From the NCBI GenBank assembly GCA_018970625.1, contig JAGWVZ010000113.1, positions 1 through 9,109 on the forward strand: a stretch of DNA of 9,109 bases. The letters are read 5' to 3'. Position numbers and translations under genes: made by a program. Within the stretch, counting starts at the first letter, position 1, and the number at the start of each line of letters is the position of its first letter. This document shows, in pieces, positions 1 through 5,914 of this stretch. A model generated the notes under the pieces. The model saw nothing but the letters and a program-made list of their open reading frames with translations. It did no database searches and was not told the DNA's origin. Source of the stretch: Myxococcales bacterium (GTDB lineage Bacteria; Myxococcota; Bradymonadia; REDH01).

Positions 1-989
1 TGAAGGCGGTCGAATCGTTGATGAAGACGAACGGCAAGCTGCCGGTGAACGTGAAGTTCCTGATCGAGGGCGAAGAAGAGGTCGGAAGCCCCAGCCTGGA
101 TCCGTTCATTGAGGCGCACGCCGACATGCTGAAGGCTGACGTGGTGGTGGTCAGCGACACGCACATGTACGCGCCGGGACGTCCCTCGATCACGTATGGT
201 CTGCGCGGTCTGTCGTACTTTGAGATGACGGTGCGTGGCCCGTCCTATGACCTTCACTCCGGGCTTTACGGTGGTGCGGTGCCGAACCCGATCAACGCGA
301 TCGGCACGATGATCGGCAAGCTCAAGGACGAAAACAATCGGGTGCTCATTCCCGGCTTCTATGACGGCGTTCAGGAGCTGGATGCCGACGAGCGCGCGGA
401 GTTGAATGCGCTTGAATATGACTCCGCTGCGTTCTGCGGCGAGGTCGGCATTCCACATCCGGTGGGCGAGAAGGGCTATGGCATTGTGGAACGTCTGACC
501 GTTCGTCCCACGCTGGATTTCAACGGCATCTGGGGCGGCTACACAGGCCCGGGCGCGAAGACAGTGCTACCGTCCGAGGCACACGCCAAGTTTTCGTGCC
601 GTCTGGTGCCGGCGCAGGACCCCGACGATATTGTGAGGAAAGTCGTCGCCTATCTGGAGTCGATCAAGCCGGACGGCGTTCAGCTCGAAGTGCGCCCCCA
701 CCATGGCAATATTCCGTTTGTGGTGGATCGCTCCGCGCCTGCGATGAAGGCAGCCTTTCGCGCGCTGGAGCGTGTGTGGGGCGTACGCCCCGTGTTCACG
801 CGCGGTGGCGGAAGCATTCCGGTGGTCGCGAGCTTCAAGCGGCTGCTGGGCCTCGACACGGTGCTCATGGGCTTCGGTCTGGAGGATGATCGCCTGCACA
901 GCCCGAATGAGAAGTTCGCCATCGCCAACTACTACGCAGGCATCAAGGCATCCGCCTTTATGCTGCAGGAGCTGGCTGCCGAGGGTTGA
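1..989 (+). CDS. M20-family metallo-dipeptidase, 5' end cut by window edge
   Basis: Likely a zinc-dependent cytoplasmic peptidase that hydrolyses dipeptides or related short peptides. The frame is open to the left edge (first full codon at position 3), so the TTG at 18 and ATG at 21 are internal; about 328 residues are visible out of roughly 450-480 usual for the family. Numbering from the TTG at 18, the conserved blocks are: EGEEEVGS (17-24), holding the general-base Glu and a zinc-ligand Glu; the VSD Asp at 47 (zinc ligand); DLHSG (79-82), whose His reaches the partner subunit's active site in dimeric members; RPT...GIWGGY..PGAKTVLP (163-185); SCRLVP (193-198); GGGSIPV (263-269); and LHSPNE (293-298) with the last zinc-ligand His. 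The N-terminal His-x-Asp pair and bridging Asp lie outside the window. All visible catalytic positions are intact, so an active enzyme is expected. The family is clear; the exact substrate is not. Confidence 0.93.
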   Translation, partial: KAVESLMKTNGKLPVNVKFLIEGEEEVGSPSLDPFIEAHADMLKADVVVVSDTHMYAPGRPSITYGLRGLSYFEMTVRGPSYDLHSGLYGGAVPNPINAIGTMIGKLKDENNRVLIPGFYDGVQELDADERAELNALEYDSAAFCGEVGIPHPVGEKGYGIVERLTVRPTLDFNGIWGGYTGPGAKTVLPSEAHAKFSCRLVPAQDPDDIVRKVVAYLESIKPDGVQLEVRPHHGNIPFVVDRSAPAMKAAFRALERVWGVRPVFTRGGGSIPVVASFKRLLGLDTVLMGFGLEDDRLHSPNEKFAIANYYAGIKASAFMLQELAAEG

Positions 990-1041
990 ACCCGGCGCCG
1001 TGTGCTGAAGGAGCAGGGGTCACAATACCGGAGGCGCGAGT

Positions 1042-1054
1042 AGGCGTGGCGCCT
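1042..1054. terminator. Small GC hairpin between convergent genes (weak terminator candidate)
   Basis: AGGCG at 1042-1046 pairs with CGCCT at 1050-1054 across a 3-base loop, in the 75-bp gap between the end of the peptidase gene and the end of the FHA gene. No T-tract follows on either strand, so it is not a canonical Rho-independent terminator. It is the only compact hairpin I see in this gap. Confidence 0.2.
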
Positions 1055-1064
1055 GACGTAGCGC

Positions 1065-2120
1065 TCAGCCCAGCTCGAGCCGGAAGAGCTGCTGCCCGAG
1101 GAAGATGAAGTCGCCGGTGCGAAGCTGGCGCCTCTCCCAGATTTTGACCCAGGTGCCGTTGGAGGAGCCCATGTCGGCGATGTAATAGTGTCCGTCTTCG
1201 CGCAGCTGGATATGGGCGTGCCTACCGGACATGAACTTGTCGCGTGGGAAGATGATGTCGCCCTTCTCACGACCGATCAGAGCACCTGACTCGTGAAGGC
1301 AATACACGTTCTGGGTGACACCGCCGATGCCGATCTGAACCAGTTTGAACTGTCCGCTGGGCGGGGGAGAACCCATATACCGGGTGCCATCGTTGGCACG
1401 CGCTTTGGGGACAATCTGCGACTCGAACTTCTCGAAGCGAAGCACCTGACGTCCCATGAGGAAGGTGTCGCCGGGCGTCAGTCGCTTTTCCTCGCGGAGC
1501 TTCACGTACGTTCCGTTCAGCGAGTAAAGGTCCTCGATGAACAACCGGGAGGCATCCATCACAAGACGAGCGTGCTTGGGCGACAGGAATGCGTCGGTGG
1601 GATACCGAAGATCTCCGGCGCGACCGAGTACGGAGTCGTTGTAGCGGAGGTCGGTTCGGGGGCCGTCCGTACCATCTTCGTTGATCGAGACCAGCGTCAC
1701 CTGCATGGAAGCAGGGGCTCTCGATGCGGCAGAGAGCAGGTTGGTGCCCGACTCCATGTGCTTCGGGGCGGCCGACGTCGATGAGAGTGGGGTACCACAC
1801 GCATGGCAGAACCGTGAGCCACGCTCGTTTTGGTGGCCGCACCCCGGACACGTGATCGTCTCCACTCCAGCCGACTCGTCCTGCGGTGCAGCCTGTGACG
1901 GCTCGGGAGCCGCAACCGCCGCAGAACGCTGATTGCGAGCCGCCTGCTGAAAGGTGTCCACGAGCGCTCGGCTACGCGTGACGTCAGGAACCGGTAGCTC
2001 CTGCAGAAAATACGTATGTCGCGACCCATCGTCTCCGCGGGCACGACCATGGAACTCTTCTTCCTTTTCAAGCGCCGAAAGCAGGGCGTCAGGAAGCTGG
2101 GATTTTCTATCGTGCGTCAT
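1065..2120 (-). CDS. Zinc-ribbon protein with two FHA domains
   Basis: A 351-residue soluble protein, predicted to bind phosphothreonine peptides as an adaptor in Ser/Thr kinase signalling. Residues 1-85 are polar and then Ala/Pro/Gln-rich. A zinc ribbon has C91-x2-C94 and C105-x2-C108. FHA domain 1 spans about 140-232 with GR at 166-167, S180-x2-H183 and NGT at 202-204. FHA domain 2 spans about 258-351 with GR at 283-284, S298-x2-H301 and SSNGT at 319-323. Both domains keep the Gly-Arg, Ser-x-x-His and Asn-Gly signatures used to grip phosphothreonine. There is no signal peptide, membrane helix or enzymatic domain. The frame extends 45 codons further upstream, but I chose the ATG at 2120 because a purine-rich GGAAC sits 4 bases ahead of it and the extension does not look like a conserved domain. 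It is transcribed divergently from the kinase gene, which suggests that it reads phosphorylation by that kinase; this is inferred. Confidence 0.9.
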   Translation of the reverse strand: MTHDRKSQLPDALLSALEKEEEFHGRARGDDGSRHTYFLQELPVPDVTRSRALVDTFQQAARNQRSAAVAAPEPSQAAPQDESAGVETITCPGCGHQNERGSRFCHACGTPLSSTSAAPKHMESGTNLLSAASRAPASMQVTLVSINEDGTDGPRTDLRYNDSVLGRAGDLRYPTDAFLSPKHARLVMDASRLFIEDLYSLNGTYVKLREEKRLTPGDTFLMGRQVLRFEKFESQIVPKARANDGTRYMGSPPPSGQFKLVQIGIGGVTQNVYCLHESGALIGREKGDIIFPRDKFMSGRHAHIQLREDGHYYIADMGSSNGTWVKIWERRQLRTGDFIFLGQQLFRLELG

Positions 2121-2596
2121 GGACGTTCCGTAGAGTTCTCGGGGCGTGAGCCCGTGACCCAGGAAGAGAATCGCGCCGAAACAAAATGAGTCGAATCGAT
2201 GCGTCTCGACCCTCAACAGAGTCCGTATGCTACCGACGTGTGCGCTGGTCAACAAACACCTTCACTGGCGAAGGTCGACCCGGTGAGGCAGCAGGCCGAC
2301 AGCGAGCTGTGCGAGACGACATCGGGTGGCCATCGCCTTTGCCGCAAAAAACTCACAACCCCTGTAGAATCAAACACTTGAAACCCGCCCCATGAGACAA
2401 CGCAGGGGGACCAGAACACCGCAGACGATATGCACTTCTCAAGCCACTCGACACACAGCCGAAATTGGGGCAGTTTACGTCCGTTCGGTTTGCCACCCGC
2501 ATAGGTTTGTGAGCAGGCTGACGAATAGCGGGTCGGCGAATGGTCGTCCGACGCGCGCTGTTCCCGTTTGCCTGTGTGCCTGCCCCCGATGACCGC
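2121..2596. promoter_or_regulatory. 476-bp divergent intergenic region between FHA and kinase genes
   Basis: This gap should hold the promoters of both divergent genes. Short open frames here, for example 2392-2592 on the plus strand, lack a ribosome site or recognisable protein features, and I do not call them genes. For the minus-strand FHA gene a TTGACC -35-like hexamer reads at 2252-2247, but the -10 partner 17 bp away (CATACG) is poor. For the plus-strand kinase a TAGAAT -10-like hexamer lies at 2365-2370, without a -35 at proper spacing; it would leave a leader of about 220 nt. A stem-loop (2258-2275) and an 8-bp palindrome (2273-2280) lie in the middle. The region is a likely control region, but the exact elements are uncertain. 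Confidence 0.45.
2258..2280. repeat. Adjoining 6-bp stem-loop and 8-bp palindrome
   Basis: ACCTTC (2258-2263) pairs with GAAGGT (2270-2275) over a 6-base loop, and overlaps the perfect palindrome GGTCGACC (2273-2280). They lie 138-160 bp upstream of the FHA start codon, just beyond its candidate -35 hexamer, in the divergent control region. They could be an operator or could be chance. Confidence 0.3.
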
Positions 2597-3934
2597 ATGA
2601 AAATTTGCCCGGTCTGCCAAACGAGGTTCGAAGATACGCACGTGTTCTGCCCACACGACGGAGGCCGTCTGGAGCCGATGCCACGGCAGCTGGCCACGAC
2701 GGCAGAGCCTGTCGTGCCCGACTTGAGTGCGAACGCGATCGACCCGGAAAACCCCGATAATCTGGTCGGGAAGACCATCTTTGGCGACTATCACATCCGC
2801 AAGAAGCTGGGCGAAGGCGGCATGGGCGCTGTGTTCCTGGCTGAAAACAAGAGCATCGACCAGCGTCTGGCCATCAAGGTGCTCCACGGCGATGCTGCGC
2901 AAAATGCGGAGCTGGTGGAGCGCTTCAATCGCGAAGCCCGCGCCATCTCGCGCCTCACCAACCAGAACATCATTCGCGTGTTCGTCTTCGGACGAACACC
3001 TGAGGGCCTTCTGTACCTCGCGATGGAGTTCGTGGAGGGCAAGCCGCTGCGCGACCTGATCGAAAAAGAAGGCCAGCTGTCCGAGCTTCGCGCCATCAAC
3101 ATCATGCGTCAGACGCTGCACGCGCTGAACGAAGCTCACGAGCTGGGCATTGTTCACCGCGACCTGAAGCCTGACAACATCATGATCACGAAGTTTCGTG
3201 GCGTGGATGAGTTCGTAAAGGTCCTCGACTTCGGTATCGCCAAGGTCAAAGAGCCCGGTGGCAACCAGGCCAAGCTGACTCAGGCCGGCATCGTGTACGG
3301 CACCCCTGAGTACCTCTCCCCCGAACAGGCTCAGGCCAAAGAGCTGGACGGTCGCTCCGACCTCTACTCCATGGGTATCATCCTGTACGAGATGATCACC
3401 GGCACCGTGCCCTTCCAGTCCAAGACTGCGGTCACGATTCTGGCCGCTCACGTCTATGACCCGCCGGCGCCGCCCTCGCAGAAGACGCGCCGTCCTGTCC
3501 ATCCCAAGATGGAGCGCATCATCATGAAAGCGCTCCATAAGGATCCCACCAAACGCTACCAGACCGCCATGGCGTTCCTTGAGGACCTCGAAAACCTCGA
3601 GGCCGAGCTGAGCGGCGGCACCGCCACCAAAACGACGGTACTCGACGCCTCGCAGGTCGCTGCGCTCATCGGTGTGTCGCGCGCCCGGCAGGCGCAGGGA
3701 GCAGCCGACGCAGCACCCTCACCCAGCCCTGTCCCCGCGGTCGCAGCCGCAGCTGCTCAGGCCGGAGCCGTACCCGTGCAAGCCACACAGGCGCGACCCG
3801 CGACCCCGGTTACTGCCACGCCACCGGCAAACAACACCGTTCTGTATCTGGTCATCGTCTGCCTGGTGGTGTTGCTCGTCATGGCCGGTGTCGCTATCTT
3901 CATGCTCGCGCAGCGCGCCACCCCACCGATCTGA
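2597..3934 (+). CDS. Membrane-anchored Ser/Thr protein kinase with N-terminal zinc ribbon
   Basis: A 445-residue Hanks-type (PknB-like) kinase that would transfer ATP phosphate to Ser/Thr residues on cytoplasmic proteins. In order: a zinc-ribbon-like start with C4-x2-C7 and C18-P-H20 (the usual second CxxC pair is not complete); a linker; and a kinase domain at about 63-335. Kinase signatures are the glycine loop LGEGGMG (71-77), AIK lysine K94, helix-C glutamate E113, HRDLKPDN (187-194), DFG (211-213), GTPEYLSPEQ (235-244) and DGRSDLYSMG (251-260). All catalytic residues are present, and the HRD arginine makes it an activation-loop-regulated type. A low-complexity Ala/Pro/Gln/Thr linker (about 365-412) leads to one membrane helix (413-437) and an 8-residue tail. 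I chose the ATG at 2597 because CPVC near the N-terminus is typical of this architecture; an in-frame ATG at 2540 would add 19 unremarkable residues. Neither start has a clear ribosome site. The divergent FHA gene and downstream lipoprotein are likely functional neighbours. Confidence 0.93.
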   Translation: MKICPVCQTRFEDTHVFCPHDGGRLEPMPRQLATTAEPVVPDLSANAIDPENPDNLVGKTIFGDYHIRKKLGEGGMGAVFLAENKSIDQRLAIKVLHGDAAQNAELVERFNREARAISRLTNQNIIRVFVFGRTPEGLLYLAMEFVEGKPLRDLIEKEGQLSELRAINIMRQTLHALNEAHELGIVHRDLKPDNIMITKFRGVDEFVKVLDFGIAKVKEPGGNQAKLTQAGIVYGTPEYLSPEQAQAKELDGRSDLYSMGIILYEMITGTVPFQSKTAVTILAAHVYDPPAPPSQKTRRPVHPKMERIIMKALHKDPTKRYQTAMAFLEDLENLEAELSGGTATKTTVLDASQVAALIGVSRARQAQGAADAAPSPSPVPAVAAAAAQAGAVPVQATQARPATPVTATPPANNTVLYLVIVCLVVLLVMAGVAIFMLAQRATPPI

Positions 3935-4004
3935 ACTCCGCACAGCGCCCGCTGGCATCTCACTTGTGCCGCTGGGCCGTGAGCGATGTCCGCGAGTTTA
4001 CTGC

Positions 4005-4847
4005 ATGTCGCTACCCATGTCCCATCTGCGGCGCGGTCTCCTCACCGCCACCCTGCTACTCACCCTGTCTGGCTGCGGTGACCTGCTACCCGGCATCGGA
4101 AACACGCCTGGTGGTGGGGGAGGGTCGTCCACCGCGCCACCCGCCGCAGGCTCGGACATCGAGATTCTGGGGCTCATCACGGCCCTGCCCAACGCCGAAG
4201 GCGAAGTCGTCACCTTCGCACAGCTCGGTGTCATGAGCCTGGAATCTGACCCACAGCGCTACCTCGGAGGCATCACCGACGCCCGTGTCGTCGCCGGCGC
4301 TACCGAGATCCCCTTGCCCAGCACCGAAACAGGCGGTGTATTCGTCACCACGTCGAATCAGTCTTCGCTTCGCTACATCCCGGGCGGAACCTACACATGG
4401 CGGTTCACGATCGTTGACGCCGAGGGTACCTCGCAGACCGTCACCGCCGAGGTGACAGCACCCGAGGCGGCACCCGGGTTCGACCTCGACCCCGGCCTCG
4501 TGTACTACGCCAACGAACCCCTCACGATCGCGCTGCGAAACATGAGCGATGGCGGCATTGTGTCGGTGCTGCCCCTGAGTGACGCCGACGCAACCGGTCC
4601 GACCTTCAACACATTCGTCTATACCCAACCCGCAGACCTTCAGTCGGCGCGCGACTCGCTGATCGCCGTGGCATCTGAACCGACCTTCACCATTCCAGCC
4701 TCTGCGTTTCCTTCGCCGGGCATGTATCGCATCGAGGTACACAGCTACGCGATGTCCACCGAGGCGCTCGGAGACCGCGACCTGCCGGGCCCCACCAGCT
4801 GGGTGGCTGCCGGCGAGCTCTCGTATGTCGATCTCGAGCTGCTCTGA
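4005..4847 (+). CDS. Lipoprotein of unknown function, beta-rich
   Basis: A 280-residue predicted lipoprotein that I do not recognise. It starts with a short basic stretch (HLRR), a hydrophobic segment (11-21) and the lipobox LSGC with the lipidated Cys at 24, then a Gly/Ser/Ala/Pro-rich tether (34-50). The rest is rich in Thr, Val, Gly and Pro. Two stretches look like Ig/PKD-type beta-sandwich strands: GTYTWRFTIVDAEG (128-141) and a region ending GMYRIEVHSYAM (239-250). It contains no Cys after the anchor and no catalytic motif that I can see. The ATG at 4017 would shorten the signal by four residues and is an equally possible start; neither has a strong ribosome site. It begins 70 bp after the kinase stop on the same strand, with no terminator seen between them, so co-transcription is likely. 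The frame remains open upstream to 3672, but that part overlaps the kinase gene and reads as an out-of-frame shadow. Confidence 0.8.
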   Translation: MSLPMSHLRRGLLTATLLLTLSGCGDLLPGIGNTPGGGGGSSTAPPAAGSDIEILGLITALPNAEGEVVTFAQLGVMSLESDPQRYLGGITDARVVAGATEIPLPSTETGGVFVTTSNQSSLRYIPGGTYTWRFTIVDAEGTSQTVTAEVTAPEAAPGFDLDPGLVYYANEPLTIALRNMSDGGIVSVLPLSDADATGPTFNTFVYTQPADLQSARDSLIAVASEPTFTIPASAFPSPGMYRIEVHSYAMSTEALGDRDLPGPTSWVAAGELSYVDLELL

Positions 4848-4876
4848 ACCTTACGATTAGCCCCAAGCTCTTTTTG

Positions 4877-4906
4877 CAGGGCGACGGTACACTCACCGTG
4901 ACCCTG
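4877..4906. repeat. Interrupted inverted repeat between convergent genes
   Basis: CAGGG (4877-4881) and ACGGT (4884-4888) pair with ACCGT (4895-4899) and CCCTG (4902-4906), giving a 10-bp stem with a 2x2 internal loop and a 6-base loop. It lies between the lipoprotein stop (4847) and the end of the minus-strand coiled-coil gene (4945). The T5 run (4871-4875) is on the left, which is 5' of the hairpin on the plus strand and becomes an A-run 3' of it on the minus strand. Neither strand therefore has the canonical hairpin-then-U-tract order. It may still act as a bidirectional transcript end or RNA-stabilising hairpin. Confidence 0.5.
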
Positions 4907-4944
4907 TAACCCTGTCCGCTGCGCCTGCTCTGGCGATGGTGGCC

Positions 4945-5613
4945 CTAGAACAGGTCGTTGCGCCGAACCGATGGTCGGGGACGACCAGGCGCTCGACCGC
5001 CGCTGCGACCTGATTCGGACGCTGCAGGGGCTTCCACGACCACAGGCTCGGGAACGGGGGTGAAGCTGAGCTCTACCTGACGGTCGACGGGTGACTGAAG
5101 AGCCACCTCGGCCACGCTGTATCCGGTGGCGTCCAACACAGGCGGTCGGTTCAGGACGACGATCACGATCGTGGCGAGAGCGATCACGACCACAGCGAAG
5201 GCGTTGACGGTGATTCGAACCTTCCGGTCCTGCGCAGCATCCGCCGCAGCTTGCCTGACCTGCGCCTCGGCGATGGCCGCGTCAAACGCGATTCGCTCCC
5301 GCTCGGCGGCAGCTCGCTCAGCCTCTGCACGCAATCGCTCGGCTTCCAGTCTGGCTTTTTCCTGCTCCTCGCGTTCCTGCGCGGCCCGCTCGGCGGCTTC
5401 GCGAGCCGGTTTCCCCAACAACGCTGCGACCTCTGGCGACACGCCGTCAGGAAGGTATGACGACGGATCAAGCCGGGTACGCGGCACATCACCCACCGCC
5501 TCCACCTGCCCCGTCGCCCGGCGTGGCGAGAGCGGAGCCACGTTCTCGGGAACCTGAATGGCTTCGAGATCTCGGAGCGTGAGCTTGGCGCGTGCCTTGG
5601 ATGGTTCCGACAT
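4945..5613 (-). CDS. Coiled-coil single-pass membrane protein of unknown function
   Basis: A 222-residue protein that I do not recognise. Residues 1-66 are a polar N-terminal region. Residues 68-130 are an almost uninterrupted Ala/Glu/Arg-rich helix (repeated AERLRAEAERAAAERER-like text), predicted to form a coiled coil. Residues 134-154 form one membrane helix (VNAFAVVVIALATIVIVVL). The remaining 68 residues carry Pro/Val/Glu-rich text and a strongly basic, Gly/Arg/Pro-rich end (about 202-218). With no signal peptide, the likely topology is cytoplasmic coiled coil and periplasmic tail, though the basic residues on both sides make this uncertain. The ATG at 5613 is the only good start; its ribosome site is weak. 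It is convergent with the kinase-lipoprotein pair and stands alone on its strand with its own upstream gap. An Ala/Glu/Arg coiled coil before a membrane helix invites a TolA-like or scaffold role, but no TolA domain is seen. Confidence 0.75.
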   Translation of the reverse strand: MSEPSKARAKLTLRDLEAIQVPENVAPLSPRRATGQVEAVGDVPRTRLDPSSYLPDGVSPEVAALLGKPAREAAERAAQEREEQEKARLEAERLRAEAERAAAERERIAFDAAIAEAQVRQAAADAAQDRKVRITVNAFAVVVIALATIVIVVLNRPPVLDATGYSVAEVALQSPVDRQVELSFTPVPEPVVVEAPAASESGRSGGRAPGRPRPSVRRNDLF

Positions 5614-5650
5614 GGCGTAGCGTTCGAGGTGGATAGTGGGAAACTCGAGT

Positions 5651-5679
5651 AACCTACCCTAACCGGGCGCTGCTCGCAA
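5651..5679 (-). promoter_or_regulatory. Candidate promoter for the coiled-coil membrane protein gene
   Basis: On the minus strand TTGCGA (5679-5674) and TAGGTT (5656-5651) are separated by exactly 17 bp, which would start transcription near 5644 and leave a leader of about 31 nt before the ATG at 5613. The -35 matches the sigma-70 consensus at 4 of 6 positions and the -10 at 3 of 6. The -10 lies in a short direct repeat, GGTTA-GGGTA-GGTTA on the minus strand (5664-5650). Confidence 0.3.
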
Positions 5680-5692
5680 CGCCGTCACAAAT

Positions 5693-5914
5693 TCAACGCA
5701 AATCGAGGGACACGTCGAACGCGTAACGCCACGTTTCGCAGACCGGGGAGCCCTGCTGAGGCGTATTGCCGCCCTGAAAAGCGACCGAGGGAGCGCGACT
5801 CACCCCTCGGAAAAGTCCCCGTTGCCGCGTGCCCGTGTAGTTGAGCTCACCCGAATCGCCTGTTGTCCGCTCGGCTTCGAACGGGGTCAGGTCTGGCCTG
5901 CGATCAGGTGCCAC
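5693..5914 (-). pseudogene. Doubtful 73-codon frame overlapping the propeller gene's 3' end
   Basis: An open frame from a GTG at 5914, overlapping the last 11 bases of the propeller lipoprotein gene in another frame and ending at a TGA. Its product has no signal, membrane segment or recognisable domain, and third-position GC looks lower than in the neighbouring genes. A terminator-like hairpin (5785-5810) lies inside it. It is listed because the exact 16-bp repeat at 5907-5922 and 5959-5974 is read in the same frame by this open frame and by the upstream gene, so removing the 52 bp between copies would fuse it to the propeller gene as an alternative C-terminus. It could be a detached 3' end or simply non-coding. 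Confidence 0.2.
5785..5810 (-). terminator. Terminator-like hairpin downstream of the propeller lipoprotein gene
   Basis: CCGAGGG (5785-5791) and CCCTCGG (5804-5810) form a 7-bp GC-rich stem with a 12-base loop. Read on the minus strand, the stem is followed after four bases by TTTT (5780-5777), which is the correct order for an intrinsic terminator of the gene whose stop lies at 5904, about 95 bp upstream. The T-tract is short and the loop large, so efficiency is doubtful. Confidence 0.4.

Noticed and set aside
1267..1851. 194-codon minus-strand open frame overlapping the FHA gene in another frame
   Set aside because: It is an Arg/Pro/Ser-rich shadow without structure; the overlapping frame encodes two FHA domains and a zinc ribbon.
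2120..2255. 45-codon upstream extension of the FHA gene with a hydrophobic patch
   Set aside because: The patch is short and interrupted, the extension has no conserved look, and a better ribosome site precedes the internal ATG at 2120.
2392..2592. 66-codon plus-strand frame just before the kinase gene
   Set aside because: It has no ribosome site and a composition (Arg/Thr/Ser-rich with scattered Cys) typical of non-coding GC-rich DNA. It ends just before the kinase ATG, but a regulatory leader peptide has no supporting feature here.
2249..3538. 429-codon open frame on the minus strand opposite the kinase gene
   Set aside because: It mirrors the kinase codons in antisense, which GC-rich genes often leave stop-free. 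Its product has no recognisable domain, while the plus strand encodes every kinase motif.
4086..4742. 218-codon minus-strand open frame opposite the lipoprotein gene
   Set aside because: It is Gly/Arg/Val-rich shadow text; the plus strand gives a clean signal peptide, lipobox and continuous beta-rich protein.
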